Part shown: positions 30,664 to 41,110 of the stretch, in pieces | How the letters are laid out: every line of letters starts with the position of its first letter | Numbering within the stretch: position 1 is the stretch's first letter | DNA from: Marinobacter salexigens | GTDB lineage: Bacteria > Pseudomonadota > Gammaproteobacteria > Pseudomonadales > Oleiphilaceae | Length of the DNA: 64,000 nt | Assembly (NCBI RefSeq): GCF_018860765.1 | Contig: NZ_JAHKPV010000015.1 | Location: 76,952-140,951, forward strand | Reading direction: 5' to 3' | Position numbers and translations under genes: made by a program | The notes under the pieces: generated by a model | Databases searched by the model: none | Told to the model about the DNA's origin: nothing | The model's input: only the letters and a program-made list of their open reading frames with translations

Positions 30664-31035
30664 TTGCCCGCCTCGAAATCTGCAGAAAAACGAAAGTTCC
30701 ATCGCATAAACTTTGATGCTCCTTGCGAACTGCATGCCCTTGAAAGCGTTTGGACAACAGAGGTTCTGGATATTTCCCTAAAAGGCGTCCTTGTCAAACG
30801 ACCAGACGGGTGGGATGTGCCGTTGAACCAGCCCTGTGAGGTGATTGTCCACCTTGATGGACAGGAGGCGGCGATTGTTATGGCGGTTGAGCTAAAACAC
30901 GTTGAGTTACAAAGGCTTGGTTTTAAATGCCAGTACATTGATCTTGAAAGTGCTATTCACCTGAAGCGTCTTGTTGAGCTGAACCTAAGGGATCAGGTTC
31001 TTCTTGAGAGGGAGTTTGTTCGGCTTATTGAATAG
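30664..31035 (+). CDS. PilZ-domain protein, putative cyclic-di-GMP binder
   Basis: This 123-residue single-domain protein has the PilZ ligand motifs: RKFHR (R10 and R14 of RxxxR) and DISLKG (D36-x-S38-x-x-G41). It is thus likely to bind cyclic di-GMP in the cytoplasm. It has no other domain, signal or membrane span. The start is a TTG with GGAG seven bases upstream; the nearby ATG and GTG codons are out of frame. It stands alone between hemE and radA, with the palindromic element A ending 116 bases upstream. The target process is unknown. A link to the pili encoded elsewhere in the window is only conceivable. Confidence 0.88.
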   Translation: MPASKSAEKRKFHRINFDAPCELHALESVWTTEVLDISLKGVLVKRPDGWDVPLNQPCEVIVHLDGQEAAIVMAVELKHVELQRLGFKCQYIDLESAIHLKRLVELNLRDQVLLEREFVRLIE

Positions 31036-31082
31036 TCAGCTTCCGGCTAACCACCAAAGCCGGCACAGTTCGGGGGCAGGTT

Positions 31083-32459
31083 TTAAAGCTCTTCCAATGC
31101 TGTAATAGCTTCACTAAGCTTGGTTACAGGAATTACCTTCATCCCCGCAATAGCCTTGCGTGGCGCGTTGGCTTTCGGCACCAGAGCGCGGGTAAAGCCA
31201 TGCTTGGCAGCCTCGTTAATCCGCTCCTGCCCACTGGGCACCGGCCGAATCTCCCCCGACAACCCAACTTCCCCAAAAATCACCAAGTCCTGCGGCAACG
31301 CCCGATCCCGAAACGAAGAAACAATGGCAGCCAGCAACGCCAAATCCGCACTGGTCTCATTAACCTTAACGCCGCCCACCACATTCACAAACACATCCTG
31401 ATCCGCCACATGCAAACCACCATGGCGGTGCAGCACAGCCAACAGCATGGCCAAACGATTCTGATCCAGCCCCACTGCAACACGCCGAGGGTAACCACCC
31501 TGAGCCATGTCTACCAGCGCCTGAATTTCCACCAGCATTGGTCGTGTGCCTTCCCACACCACCATAACCACACTACCGGGCGCAGCTTCCTCACCACGGT
31601 TCAGGAAAATAGCACTGGGGTTCTTAACCTCCTTCAGACCCTGCTCCAACATAGCGAACACGCCAAGCTCGTTCACAGCGCCAAAGCGGTTCTTGATCCC
31701 GCGCAAGGTACGGTAACGGCTGTCACTAGAGCCTTCCAGCAGAATAGAGCAGTCAATCATGTGCTCCAAAACCTTCGGCCCAGCAAGACTGCCATCCTTG
31801 GTGACATGGCCTACCAAAAACAGAATTGTGCCCGTCTGTTTGGCAAAGCGAGTCAAAAACGCAGCACTTTCTCGAACCTGAGAAACCGAACCCGGAGCTG
31901 ATTCAATGTCCGCAACGTGCATCACCTGAATACTGTCCACCACCAAAATCCGTGGTTTCTCCGCTTCAGCCACCTGCATAACCCGCTCGACACTGGTCTC
32001 TGAGAGCATTTTCAAATCTTTGGTGGGCAAACCAAGCCGCTTCGCGCGCATGGCCACCTGCTGCAGGGATTCTTCGCCCGTTACATAAAGCGCGGGAACG
32101 CTAGCAGCCAAGTGACATACAGCCTGAAGCAGAAGCGTACTTTTCCCCGCACCGGGGTGCCCGCCCATCAGTACCGCAGAGCCTTCCACCAACCCGCCAC
32201 CCAGAACCCGGTCGAACTCCTGCATGCCAGTGCTGATGCGTTCTTGCTCGGCGAGGCTTACATCATCAAGGCTTTGTACCGCTGACAAACTGCCAGCGAA
32301 ACCCTCAAAGCGCACTCCGCGAGCGCCTTTTGCATTGTTGCTGACGCCGCGGACTTCACTGATGGTATTCCATGCCTGACAGGCCGTGCACTGGCCCTGC
32401 CATTTGGAGTAATCAGCACCGCACTCGGTACAGACGTAGGCGGTTTTGGCTTTGGCCAT
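31083..32459 (-). CDS. radA: DNA repair protein RadA
   Basis: RadA (Sms) is a RecA-like hexameric motor that drives branch migration in recombination. The 458-residue protein has an N-terminal C4 zinc finger (CTECG ... CTACQ), a Walker A motif (GHPGAGKST), the family-specific KNRFG motif and a C-terminal Lon-protease-like domain. Its ATG overlaps the ettA stop codon by one base on the minus strand (TAATG), so the two are coupled. Confidence 0.98.
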   Translation of the reverse strand: MAKAKTAYVCTECGADYSKWQGQCTACQAWNTISEVRGVSNNAKGARGVRFEGFAGSLSAVQSLDDVSLAEQERISTGMQEFDRVLGGGLVEGSAVLMGGHPGAGKSTLLLQAVCHLAASVPALYVTGEESLQQVAMRAKRLGLPTKDLKMLSETSVERVMQVAEAEKPRILVVDSIQVMHVADIESAPGSVSQVRESAAFLTRFAKQTGTILFLVGHVTKDGSLAGPKVLEHMIDCSILLEGSSDSRYRTLRGIKNRFGAVNELGVFAMLEQGLKEVKNPSAIFLNRGEEAAPGSVVMVVWEGTRPMLVEIQALVDMAQGGYPRRVAVGLDQNRLAMLLAVLHRHGGLHVADQDVFVNVVGGVKVNETSADLALLAAIVSSFRDRALPQDLVIFGEVGLSGEIRPVPSGQERINEAAKHGFTRALVPKANAPRKAIAGMKVIPVTKLSEAITALEEL

Positions 32460-34120
32460 TAAGCCAACTTCTTATACTTCATGCGCTGGGGCACCATGGC
32501 GGAATCCCCTTTGCGCTTCTTGTGGTCTTCGTCGTATTCAGCGAAGTTACCTTCGAAGTACACCACCTCGCCATCATCCTCAAACGCCAGAATGTGCGTC
32601 GCTACTCGGTCAAGGAACCAGCGGTCGTGCGAGATAACCATAGCGGAACCCGGGAAGTTAAGCAGAGCTTCCTCTAGTGCGCGCAGGGTCTCAACATCCA
32701 AGTCGTTTGTGGGTTCGTCCAGCAGCAGCACGTTGCCGCCTTCTTTCAGCAGCTTTGCTAAGTGCAGGCGGTTACGCTCGCCACCAGACAAATCGCCTAC
32801 GCGCTTCTGCTGGTCAGAGCCTTTAAAGTTGAAGCGGCCAGCATAGGCCCTTGAAGGTGTTTCGTAGTTGCCGACCTTAATGATGTCCTGGCCTTCACTA
32901 AGCAGTTCCCACACAGTTTTTGAACCGTCCAGATCCCTACTTTGATCCACATAGGCCAGTTGAACGGTTTCACCCACGGTGATGTTGCCGGAATTAGGTT
33001 GATCATGACCGGCTATCATGCGGAACAGCGTGGATTTACCTGCACCGTTACCACCGATAATGCCGACGATCGCACCTGGCGGCACGGTGAAGGAAACATT
33101 TTCGTAAAGCAGGCGATCACCAAAAGCTTTGCTTATGCCCTCCGCTTCGATGACCTTGTCACCCAAACGTGGCCCGGGTGGAATATAGATCTCGTTGGTT
33201 TCATTGCGCTTCTGGAAATCCTGAGAGCTCATTTCTTCAAAGCGGGCAAGGCGGGCTTTGCTCTTCGACTGACGGCCTTTGGCGTTGCTGCGTACCCACT
33301 CCAGTTCCTGCTTGATGGCCTTCTGCCGCGAAGCTTCCTGTTTCGCTTCAGTGCTCAGGCGCTGTTCTTTATTCTCCAGCCACTGGCTGTAATTACCTTC
33401 AAACGGGATGCCCTGACCACGGTCCAGCTCCAAAATCCAGCCAGCCACATTATCTAGGAAGTAACGATCGTGGGTAATAGCAACCACGGTGCCTTCGTAA
33501 TCGTGTAGGAAGCGCTCCAACCAAGCCACGGACTCGGCATCCAGATGGTTGGTGGGCTCGTCCAGCAGTAGCATGTCCGGGCCGGAGAGGAGCAGGCGGC
33601 AGAGAGCCACACGACGACGCTCACCACCGGAGAGGTTTTTTACCGGCTGATCCCAAGCTGGCAGGCGCAGGGCATCAGCCGCTACTTCCATTTTGCGTTC
33701 TATATCATGGCCGTCGGTGGCCTGAATCAACGCTTCCAGCTCGCCTTGCTTCTTCGCGAGCGCATCGAAATCAGCATCTGGTTCAGCGTAGGCAGCATAA
33801 ACCTGATCCAGTTCTGCCAGTGCGTCATGAACTTCAGAAACGGCCTCGTCGACAATCTCTTTAACCGTTTTGCTGTCGTCCAGCTCCGGCTCCTGCGGCA
33901 GGTAGCCTACTTTGATGCCAGACTGGGGGCGGGCCTCACCGATGTAATCCTGATCCACACCCGCCATAATGCGTAAAAGGGTGGACTTACCGGAACCGTT
34001 GAGACCGAGTACGCCAATTTTGGCGCCCGGGAAGAAGCTCAGCGAAATATCCTTGAGGATTTCACGCTTGGGCGGAACCACCTTACCCACGCGGTTCATG
34101 CTATATACGTATTGGGCCAT
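32459..34120 (-). CDS. ettA: energy-dependent translational throttle protein EttA (ABC-F)
   Basis: EttA is a soluble ABC-F protein that binds the ribosomal E site and gates the first peptide bond according to the ATP:ADP ratio. The 553-residue protein has two ABC cassettes with Walker A (GLNGSGKST, GGNGAGKST) and LSGGE signatures, joined by a basic P-site-tRNA-interaction linker (EWVRSNAKGRQSKSKARLAR). The frame runs open 39 codons further upstream, but MAQYVYSMNRVGK at 34120 is the family N-terminus and has an AGAGGG site upstream. The assignment over other ABC-F members rests on this N-terminus and the length. Confidence 0.96.
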   Translation of the reverse strand: MAQYVYSMNRVGKVVPPKREILKDISLSFFPGAKIGVLGLNGSGKSTLLRIMAGVDQDYIGEARPQSGIKVGYLPQEPELDDSKTVKEIVDEAVSEVHDALAELDQVYAAYAEPDADFDALAKKQGELEALIQATDGHDIERKMEVAADALRLPAWDQPVKNLSGGERRRVALCRLLLSGPDMLLLDEPTNHLDAESVAWLERFLHDYEGTVVAITHDRYFLDNVAGWILELDRGQGIPFEGNYSQWLENKEQRLSTEAKQEASRQKAIKQELEWVRSNAKGRQSKSKARLARFEEMSSQDFQKRNETNEIYIPPGPRLGDKVIEAEGISKAFGDRLLYENVSFTVPPGAIVGIIGGNGAGKSTLFRMIAGHDQPNSGNITVGETVQLAYVDQSRDLDGSKTVWELLSEGQDIIKVGNYETPSRAYAGRFNFKGSDQQKRVGDLSGGERNRLHLAKLLKEGGNVLLLDEPTNDLDVETLRALEEALLNFPGSAMVISHDRWFLDRVATHILAFEDDGEVVYFEGNFAEYDEDHKKRKGDSAMVPQRMKYKKLA

Positions 34121-34414
34121 AAAGGCATTACCCTCTTTAAAACGAGATGTGAGAAGGTTCCGGAAGGGGTTTTTGCTATCGCCCTGCGCAACCTTGCAAT
34201 TAGGAATGTCAGTTGGGTCTGTAAGGTATCGAAACAAGGGAGCTATAGCAATTTCAGGAAATCAGGCGATATCGGCATGACGGTATCTGCGAACTGTATA
34301 AAGGATGATTTCTAACCCGGTAATGGGCTAGAATAGCGGCCCGAATTTTAAGGGATTCCGGGAGCTATTCCCAAGACTCTCCGGGCCAGTCAAGCACACA
34401 GGGGCAGCACATCG

Positions 34415-35668
34415 ATGTTTAATCGTGATATGAAGATCGCCGGTTTCGACGACGAACTCTGGAACGCCATGCAGGCGGAAAGCAAGCGTCAGGAGGCTCA
34501 TATTGAGCTGATTGCATCAGAGAATTACACCAGCCCGAGAGTAATGGAAGCTCAAGGCAGTGACCTTACCAACAAGTACGCTGAGGGTTATCCCGGCAAA
34601 CGTTACTACGGTGGCTGTGAATTTGTTGATATTGCTGAGCAGCTTGCTATCGATCGCGCCAAGGAGCTGTTTGGTGCCGCTTACGCTAACGTGCAGCCGC
34701 ACTCCGGCTCGCAGGCCAACTCAGCCGTCTTTATGGCGTTGGTTAATCCGGGCGATACGGTTTTAGGCATGAGCTTGGCCCACGGTGGCCACCTAACCCA
34801 CGGTGCTGGCGTGAATTTCTCCGGCAAGATCTACAATGCCGTGCAATATGGTATCGATACGGATACCGGCCTGATCGACTACGATGAGCTAGAAACGCTG
34901 GCGGTTGAGCACAAGCCGAAGATGATTATTGCCGGTTTCTCTGCCTATTCTCAGGAACTGGATTTTGCCCGTTTTCGCGCCATTGCCGACAAGGTTGGTG
35001 CCTATCTGTTTGTAGATATGGCTCACGTGGCTGGTCTGGTAGCTGCGGGCGTTTATCCCGACCCCATGCCTCACGCACATGTGGTCACCACAACAACTCA
35101 TAAAACCCTGCGCGGACCCCGTGGCGGCCTGATTCTGGCGTGCGACGATGAAGCTCTGCATAAGAAGCTGAACTCCGCTGTTTTCCCCGGTGGTCAGGGT
35201 GGCCCCTTGATGCATGTGATTGCTGCCAAAGCAATTTGCTTCAAAGAGGCTATGAGCGACGAGTTCAAGACCTATCAGCAGCAGGTGGTCAAGAACGCTT
35301 CCGCTATGGCGAACGTATTTGTTGACCGCGGCTACGATGTGGTTTCCGGTGGCACCAAGAACCACCTGTTCTTGGTAAGTCTTATCAAGCAGGACATCAC
35401 AGGTAAAGATGCAGACGCGGCACTGGGTCGTGCGCACATTACCGTGAACAAGAATGCAGTGCCTAACGACCCGCGCTCGCCGTTTGTGACCTCTGGCCTG
35501 CGTCTTGGTACGCCAGCGATTACAACCCGTGGCTTTGGTGAAGCTGAATGTCGTGAGCTGGCAGGTTGGATCTGCGATATCCTTGATAATCTGGAAGACG
35601 AAACCGTGAATAGCCGTGTTCGCGAGCAGGTTGAAGCCCTGTGCGCGCGCTTCCCGGTATACGCGTAA
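34415..35668 (+). CDS. glyA: serine hydroxymethyltransferase
   Basis: GlyA interconverts serine and glycine using PLP and tetrahydrofolate and supplies one-carbon units. The 417-residue protein has the PLP-lysine segment [14 protein letters not shown] (K230). The ATG lies 12 bases after a GGGG stretch. The 294-base gap upstream (divergent from ettA) shows a TAGAAT box at 34331-34336, but no good -35 element and no recognisable riboswitch. Confidence 0.98.
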   Translation: MFNRDMKIAGFDDELWNAMQAESKRQEAHIELIASENYTSPRVMEAQGSDLTNKYAEGYPGKRYYGGCEFVDIAEQLAIDRAKELFGAAYANVQPHSGSQANSAVFMALVNPGDTVLGMSLAHGGHLTHGAGVNFSGKIYNAVQYGIDTDTGLIDYDELETLAVEHKPKMIIAGFSAYSQELDFARFRAIADKVGAYLFVDMAHVAGLVAAGVYPDPMPHAHVVTTTTHKTLRGPRGGLILACDDEALHKKLNSAVFPGGQGGPLMHVIAAKAICFKEAMSDEFKTYQQQVVKNASAMANVFVDRGYDVVSGGTKNHLFLVSLIKQDITGKDADAALGRAHITVNKNAVPNDPRSPFVTSGLRLGTPAITTRGFGEAECRELAGWICDILDNLEDETVNSRVREQVEALCARFPVYA

Positions 35669-35739
35669 GCGTCTAGCAATGCTTGCCGGGCAGGGTGCGC
35701 GATAGCTGCACCACCCGGCGTCCTCCCGGAGTACCTGAT

Positions 35740-36258
35740 ATGCACTGTCCTTTCTGTGGTGAAGCGGATACCAAAGTGATTGACTCGCGGCTCGTTACCG
35801 AGGGCGATCAGGTGCGCCGTCGCAGAGAGTGCCTTTCCTGCCGTGAGCGCTTTACTACGTTTGAGTCCGCAGAACTGATAATGCCAAGGGTCGTCAAGCA
35901 AGACGGCGTTCGGCAGCCTTTTGACGAAGACAAGTTGCGTTCCGGTATTATGAAGGCGCTGGAAAAGCGCCCGGTTAGTATTGAACAAATTGATGCTGCA
36001 TTGAATCGTATACGCTACCGCCTAAGGGCAACGGGTGAGCGTGAGGTGAAGTCCATGCAGCTGGGCGAAGAGGTAATGACCGAGCTTCGGCAGCTCGACA
36101 AGGTAGCCTATGTGCGCTTTGCCTCTGTTTACCGCAGCTTTCAAGACATTAATGAATTCAAGGAAGAAATCGAGCGGCTCTCAGCGAGCAACGGCGAGAC
36201 CGCGGTGGATGTTGCAAAAGCATTGGCAGGCAAGCAATCTCCTGAAGGAAAGAAATGA
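35740..36258 (+). CDS. nrdR: transcriptional repressor NrdR
   Basis: NrdR represses ribonucleotide reductase genes in response to ATP/dATP. The 172-residue protein opens with a zinc ribbon (MHCPFC ... CLSCRERF) and continues into the ATP-cone domain ([17 protein letters not shown]). The frame is open 19 codons upstream, but the ATG at 35740 gives the invariant MHCPFC start and has a GGAG site. It overlaps ribD by four bases (ATGA). Confidence 0.97.
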   Translation: MHCPFCGEADTKVIDSRLVTEGDQVRRRRECLSCRERFTTFESAELIMPRVVKQDGVRQPFDEDKLRSGIMKALEKRPVSIEQIDAALNRIRYRLRATGEREVKSMQLGEEVMTELRQLDKVAYVRFASVYRSFQDINEFKEEIERLSASNGETAVDVAKALAGKQSPEGKK

Positions 36259-37370
36259 CCGATCTCCGGGCGCGATCCATGATGGCCAGAGCTGTGCAGC
36301 TTGCATGGCGTGGCCGCTATTCAACGCATCCCAACCCACGAGTTGGCTGTGTGATAGCCCGTGGTGACAAGATTTTGGGTGAAGGCTGGCATGAGCGAGC
36401 CGGAGAAGCACATGCAGAAGCCCGCGCCTTAAGCGAAGCCGGTACCGCTGCCCGTGGCGCTACTGCTTATGTCACGCTTGAACCATGCAGTCATTTTGGG
36501 CGTACACCGCCCTGCGCCCGGGCCTTGGTGGACGCGGGCATATCGCGTGTGTTCGCAGCTACACAGGACCCCAATCCGTCGGTCTCGGGCAGGGGGCTCG
36601 ATATGCTCCGTGAAGCCGGGATCAGAGTTGATGTCGGACTGCTTGCAGATGAAGCCGCACGTCTGAACCCCGGGTTTATGAAGCGCATGAATACCGGCCG
36701 CCCATGGGTGCGCTTGAAAATGGCGGCGAGCTTGGATGGCCGCACGGCCATGGCCTCTGGTGAGAGCCAATGGATTACCGGTGAAGAAGCCCGTCGAGAT
36801 GTGCAACGGCTCCGTGCGGAGAGTGACGCAATTCTCACCGGTGTAGGTACTGTGCTCGCGGACGATCCCTCGTTAACCGTCCGTCGTGAGGAGCTCGGGG
36901 ATATTGGTGACGCCACCGAGCCTTCGCGGCAACCGCTCCGTGTGATCGCCGATAGAGATGCGAGAACGCCACCGTCTGCAACCATTTTGCGAGGCGGTAA
37001 GGTGCAGGTTTTTTGCGCATCGTCCACGCTGGCGACAGCGCCCGCTCAAGATCTTGCGGCATTGGGAATTCGCCTCAAGGGTGTTTCATGGAAGGATAAT
37101 GGTATCGACGTTGCCGAGCTCTTGGATTCGCTGGGCGAGTTGGGCATTAATGAACTTCTGGTTGAGGCTGGCCCAACGCTGGCGGGTACGTTCATCAACG
37201 AGCAGTTGGTAGACGAACTCTGGCTTTATCAGGCTCCGGTTTTTCTGGGCAGCAACGGTCGGCCGACAGCGCATCTTCCGCTGGAAACCATGGCCGACAA
37301 AATCGAATGGACGGTACAAGACCGGCGACAGGTAGGAGAAGACCAGCGTCTGATCCTGATTCGCCGCTAA
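36255..37370 (+). CDS. ribD: bifunctional riboflavin deaminase/reductase RibD
   Basis: RibD deaminates and then reduces the pyrimidine intermediate of riboflavin synthesis. In the 371-residue protein, the N-terminal deaminase domain (about 1-145) has the zinc motif HAEARAL and the C-x8-C pair ([10 protein letters not shown]). The C-terminal reductase domain starts at about 150. Translation is coupled to nrdR by ATGA. Only about 76 bases separate it from ribB, so the riboflavin synthase gene found here in Pseudomonas is missing. Confidence 0.97.
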   Translation: MTDLRARSMMARAVQLAWRGRYSTHPNPRVGCVIARGDKILGEGWHERAGEAHAEARALSEAGTAARGATAYVTLEPCSHFGRTPPCARALVDAGISRVFAATQDPNPSVSGRGLDMLREAGIRVDVGLLADEAARLNPGFMKRMNTGRPWVRLKMAASLDGRTAMASGESQWITGEEARRDVQRLRAESDAILTGVGTVLADDPSLTVRREELGDIGDATEPSRQPLRVIADRDARTPPSATILRGGKVQVFCASSTLATAPAQDLAALGIRLKGVSWKDNGIDVAELLDSLGELGINELLVEAGPTLAGTFINEQLVDELWLYQAPVFLGSNGRPTAHLPLETMADKIEWTVQDRRQVGEDQRLILIRR

Positions 37371-37446
37371 GCGTTTAAATTCACGGTGCACACTGTCACT
37401 GTTTTTAATAAGCGGTAATGGGTGCATTGAAAGGGTGCAAAACAGC

Positions 37447-38562
37447 ATGGCACTGAACAGCGTTGAAGAAATCATTGAGGACGTCCGCCAGGGCAAGATG
37501 GTTATCCTGATGGATGATGAAGATCGTGAAAATGAAGGTGACCTGGTTATGGCGGCCGAACACTGCACCGCCGAGGACATCAACTTCATGGCCCGCTTTG
37601 GTCGTGGTCTTATTTGTATGCCTATGACACGCGATCGTTGCGAGCAGCTGGGGTTGCCCTTGATGGTTCAGCAGAACGCTTCGGGCTTCGGTACCAAGTT
37701 TACCCTGTCCATTGAAGCGGCAACGGGCGTAACCACGGGTATTTCAGCTGCTGATCGTGCGCGTACCGTGCAGGCAGCCGTTGCCCGCAATGCGAAAGCG
37801 TCAGACTTGGTGCAGCCGGGACATATTTTCCCACTAATGTCTGATCCCGGCGGTGTGCTCAGTCGCGCGGGTCATACGGAAGCCTCTTGTGATCTGGCAG
37901 CTCTAGCTGGAAGCGAGCCGGCGGGTGTTATTTGTGAAATCATGAATGATGATGGGTCAATGGCCCGGCGTGAGGATCTTGAGCGTTTTGCTGAGGAGCA
38001 CGAGCTCAAAATCGGCACTATTGCGGACTTGATCCACTATCGCACTACCCACGAACGCACCGTTGAGCGTGTTGAAGAGAACCTGCTCGATACGGAATAC
38101 GGCGTTTTCAAACTGCGCACCTACCGGGATGTTATTCAGGGTTCCACGCATCTCGCCATGGTTTACGGTGAGATTCCGGCAGATGAGCCGGTGCATGTGC
38201 GTGTCCATATTACCGATACTCTTAGGGACTTGCTTGGCGCGCGCCGCAAGGATTCCCGAAGCTGGCCGCTAAACCACGCGCTTGAAAAGGTGGCCACTGA
38301 AGGCTGTGGGGTTGTCGTTCTGCTTAACAGTGCAGAGGACAGCTGCAATCTGGAAGATCGTATTCACGAATTTTTTGACCAAGGACACGGGCCCTCTGGC
38401 AAGGGCAGCTCTGGTGTGTATTTCACCGTGGGCACCGGTTCCCAAATTCTGCGGGACATTGGCGTAAGCAAGATGCGGCTGCTTAGCCCGCCCGTAAAAT
38501 ATTCAGCTATTTCCGGATTCGATCTGGAAGTTGTTGAGTACATTCCCTACACCCCAGACTGA
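37447..38562 (+). CDS. ribB: 3,4-dihydroxy-2-butanone 4-phosphate synthase with degenerate GTP cyclohydrolase II-like C-terminus
   Basis: RibB makes the four-carbon unit of riboflavin from ribulose 5-phosphate. The N-terminal synthase half (about 1-200) is intact: the acidic loop [10 protein letters not shown] and [10 protein letters not shown] are present. The C-terminal half (about 205-371) resembles GTP cyclohydrolase II but lacks the three zinc cysteines (HSECLTGDVLHSLRCDCG in active enzymes); only isolated cysteines remain. A separate ribA is therefore probably needed. I start at the ATG at 37447 (371 residues, MALNSVEEI). A GTG four codons upstream lacks a ribosome site. No FMN riboswitch fits in the short gap. 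Confidence 0.93.
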   Translation: MALNSVEEIIEDVRQGKMVILMDDEDRENEGDLVMAAEHCTAEDINFMARFGRGLICMPMTRDRCEQLGLPLMVQQNASGFGTKFTLSIEAATGVTTGISAADRARTVQAAVARNAKASDLVQPGHIFPLMSDPGGVLSRAGHTEASCDLAALAGSEPAGVICEIMNDDGSMARREDLERFAEEHELKIGTIADLIHYRTTHERTVERVEENLLDTEYGVFKLRTYRDVIQGSTHLAMVYGEIPADEPVHVRVHITDTLRDLLGARRKDSRSWPLNHALEKVATEGCGVVVLLNSAEDSCNLEDRIHEFFDQGHGPSGKGSSGVYFTVGTGSQILRDIGVSKMRLLSPPVKYSAISGFDLEVVEYIPYTPD

Positions 38563-38609
38563 TAAACCCGGTTGCAGCCTTGCGGTTGCAGCCCGAGAAG
38601 GAGCCACCG

Positions 38610-39086
38610 ATGGCTGATATCAAAGTAATTGAAGGTGATTTTACCCAGTGCACCGGGCGCTATGCGCTGGTGGTTGGTCGTTTTAACGGTTTTGTTGTGG
38701 AAAGCCTGGTAGATGGTGCCATCGACACGCTGCGTCGCCATGGAATTGCAGACAGCGATATAATCATCGTCCGTGTGCCCGGTGCCTATGAAATGCCTCT
38801 GGCTGTGAAGCGCGTTGCCGAAACCGGTGGGTACAATGCCATTATTGCTCTGGGAGCTGTGATTCGCGGTGGTACCCCTCATTTTGAGTATGTGGCGGGT
38901 GAGGCTTCGAGCGGCATCGGCGCCGTAAGTCTGGAAACAGACGTGCCAGTAACCTTTGGTGTACTGACTGTGGATTCTATCGAACAAGCCATTGAGCGCT
39001 CTGGCACCAAGGCCGGTAACAAAGGTGCCGAGGCAGCAATTACAGCGCTTGAAATGGTTAGTCTGTTCAACAAACTGGGTGAGTAA
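38610..39086 (+). CDS. ribH: 6,7-dimethyl-8-ribityllumazine synthase
   Basis: RibH condenses the pyrimidine and butanone-phosphate intermediates to lumazine, the penultimate riboflavin step. The 158-residue protein shows [12 protein letters not shown], the [12 protein letters not shown] substrate loop and [14 protein letters not shown]. The ATG at 38610 has AAGGAG upstream; the frame is open ten codons further, without support. It overlaps nusB by one base (TAATG). Confidence 0.97.
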   Translation: MADIKVIEGDFTQCTGRYALVVGRFNGFVVESLVDGAIDTLRRHGIADSDIIIVRVPGAYEMPLAVKRVAETGGYNAIIALGAVIRGGTPHFEYVAGEASSGIGAVSLETDVPVTFGVLTVDSIEQAIERSGTKAGNKGAEAAITALEMVSLFNKLGE

Positions 39087-39562
39087 TGAACGACACTGAA
39101 GATACGACGCCCCGCCCGGCGCCGACAGGCCAGCCAAAAGCTGGCGATCGCCGCCGTGCCCGGATCCTGGCAATGCAGGGGCTGTACCAGCGCCACTTTA
39201 CCAAGAGCCCGATTTCGGATATTGAAGCTGAGTTCATGGTCGATAATGACATGGCCAAAGTGGATTCTCTTTATTTTCGCGATGTTCTGCGCGGTGTTCA
39301 TCGCGAACAGGCGGAGCTGGACAAACTGATCGAGCCATTTCTTGATCGCCCGCTACTTGAAGTAGACCCTGTGGAGTTGGCCATTGTTCGCGTGGGTGCC
39401 TATGAACTGCGCCACAGAATGGATGTGCCCTACAAAGTGGTTATCAATGAGGGCATAGAGCTGGCGAAGCGGTTTGGCGGCACAGAAGGACATAAGTTCG
39501 TTAACAGTGTGCTGGATAAGTTAGGCCGCCGCCTGCGCCTTGCTGAGACGCGCCCGCGCTGA
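39086..39562 (+). CDS. nusB: transcription antitermination factor NusB
   Basis: NusB, with S10 (NusE), binds boxA RNA and supports rRNA antitermination. The 158-residue all-helical protein has the typical [14 protein letters not shown] start after a short proline-rich extension (residues 1-20). It keeps the C-terminal motif [18 protein letters not shown]. It is coupled to ribH, and the ribH-nusB-thiL order is common. Confidence 0.97.
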   Translation: MNDTEDTTPRPAPTGQPKAGDRRRARILAMQGLYQRHFTKSPISDIEAEFMVDNDMAKVDSLYFRDVLRGVHREQAELDKLIEPFLDRPLLEVDPVELAIVRVGAYELRHRMDVPYKVVINEGIELAKRFGGTEGHKFVNSVLDKLGRRLRLAETRPR

Positions 39563-39565
39563 CTG

Positions 39566-40543
39566 ATGGGAGAATTTGAACTGATACGGCAGTACTTTAT
39601 GCCGTTAGCACGTCTGCACGGTTCCAGCTCCGTTATAGTGGGGCCGGGCGACGATTGCGCAGTTCAGAGAGTCCCACCCGGTTCTGATCTGGTTTTTTCT
39701 ATTGATACGCTGGTCGAAGGCGTGCACTTTCCCGTTGGTTATCGCCCCGATTATCTAGGCTGGAGAACCCTCGCAGTGGCGGCGAGTGATCTCGCGGCTA
39801 TGGGCGCTGAGCCTAGCTGCTTTACGCTTGCGCTAACCCTCCCCGAAGCAGACGAGCTCTGGTTGCGAGATTTTTCGCTTGGGCTTGGCAATGCGGCTGA
39901 GTCTTTCGGCCTGACACTGGCTGGTGGCGATACAACCCGCGGCCCTCTCACACTGAGCGTGCAAGTACACGGGGTTGTGGAGCAGGGAGGTGCTATTCGC
40001 CGCTCCGGAGCCAGAGCTGGTGATTTGGTTGTGGTATCTGGCTCCTTGGGGGATGCTGGTGCCGCACTAGACTACCTCCCAGCCCAAGAGGATCTTGACG
40101 CTGACGATTCCGCGGCGGCGGATAAACAGTTCGTGCTGGAACGTTACCATCATCCGCAGCCAAGACTAGATTTGGGTAAAGCCCTCAGGCAATTTGCGAC
40201 AGCCGCCATTGATGTATCCGACGGATTGCTGGCGGATCTTAATCATATTCTTGAGGCTTCCAACGTTGGTGCCAGTATCGAACTTGCCCGCATACCTGTA
40301 TCTCCGGCGCTCGTGCGCTTGAAGGGTAGCGCCGCCACAGATTATGCGCTGCATTCCGGGGATGACTATGAGTTGTGTGCGACTATTTCAGAAGCAAGCT
40401 GGGTAGGGGCGCCGGCGTGGCTTAAGCAACAGCTCACGGTTGTCGGTGAGATTGAGCCAGTATCCGGTTTGCGCCTTGACGGTAGTGCTGTAGTCTCAGG
40501 TTCTGAAGCGACAGGTTTTGATCATTTCAGGAGAAAGGCATGA
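39566..40543 (+). CDS. thiL: thiamine-monophosphate kinase
   Basis: ThiL phosphorylates thiamine monophosphate to the active cofactor thiamine diphosphate. The 325-residue protein has the N-terminal GPGDDCAV metal/ATP motif, FSIDTLVEGVHF, and the DVSDGL motif of the PurM-like fold. Three bases separate it from nusB, and it overlaps pgpA by four bases. Confidence 0.97.
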   Translation: MGEFELIRQYFMPLARLHGSSSVIVGPGDDCAVQRVPPGSDLVFSIDTLVEGVHFPVGYRPDYLGWRTLAVAASDLAAMGAEPSCFTLALTLPEADELWLRDFSLGLGNAAESFGLTLAGGDTTRGPLTLSVQVHGVVEQGGAIRRSGARAGDLVVVSGSLGDAGAALDYLPAQEDLDADDSAAADKQFVLERYHHPQPRLDLGKALRQFATAAIDVSDGLLADLNHILEASNVGASIELARIPVSPALVRLKGSAATDYALHSGDDYELCATISEASWVGAPAWLKQQLTVVGEIEPVSGLRLDGSAVVSGSEATGFDHFRRKA

Positions 40544-41067
40544 GCCAAGAAGAACAATGGCCAGAACCGGATCTACCACAAGCCATTTTGCCCCCCGGAT
40601 TCCTGAAGAACCCGGTACACCTTTTGGCCTTCGGCTTTGGTAGTGGCGCAGCACCCCGGGCGCCTGGAACATGGGGTAGTTTGGCCGCCATTCCACTTTG
40701 GTACGGTTTCGCATGGCTGCCGCCCATAGCTTACTGGGCTGTTGTTGCACTGGCGTTCGTGCTGGGTGTTTGGCTATGTGGAAAGACCGCAGCCGATTTA
40801 AAAGTGCACGACCACGGCGGCATAGTTTGGGACGAGTTCGTGGGCATGTGGATTGCTCTCGGGCTGTTTCCAGACCAAATCTACGGAGTTTTGTCAGCGT
40901 TTCTGGTTTTTAGGTTTTTTGATGTGCTCAAGCCTTGGCCTATTGATTGGCTGGATGAGCGGCTGCCCGGTGGGTTGGGAATAATGGTTGATGACGTAGT
41001 AGCAGGCGTAATGGCTCTACCGTGCCTGTTCGCGATTGATATCTGGCTAATGCCTTACGTACTCTAA
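40540..41067 (+). CDS. pgpA: phosphatidylglycerophosphatase A
   Basis: PgpA dephosphorylates phosphatidylglycerol phosphate in the inner membrane. The 175-residue protein has the family motifs GFGSGAAPRAPGTWGS (residues 28-43) and HDHGGIVWDEFVGMW, plus several hydrophobic spans. It is the last gene of the glyA/nrdR-to-pgpA run and overlaps thiL by ATGA. A perfect 12-base palindrome (41092-41103) lies just beyond the stop, but no terminator is evident. Confidence 0.95.
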   Translation: MSQEEQWPEPDLPQAILPPGFLKNPVHLLAFGFGSGAAPRAPGTWGSLAAIPLWYGFAWLPPIAYWAVVALAFVLGVWLCGKTAADLKVHDHGGIVWDEFVGMWIALGLFPDQIYGVLSAFLVFRFFDVLKPWPIDWLDERLPGGLGIMVDDVVAGVMALPCLFAIDIWLMPYVL

Positions 41068-41110
41068 ATTAAGTGTTCGGGCGGTCTGTTAGATATGCAT
41101 ATCGCCAGTG

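Noticed and set aside
30406..30735. Minus-strand open frames across the hemE-PilZ gap
   Set aside because: They are translations of the palindromic element and overlap the PilZ gene, with no ribosome site or family match.
31200..31901. A 233-codon open frame antisense to radA
   Set aside because: It is low-complexity (Q, H, N and P rich), contains no domain and lies opposite an intact conserved gene.
34121..34414. A glycine or other riboswitch upstream of glyA
   Set aside because: I looked for paired-aptamer-like helices and found only short, unconvincing inverted repeats.
37371..37446. An FMN riboswitch between ribD and ribB
   Set aside because: The gap is far shorter than an RFN element and shows none of its conserved helices.
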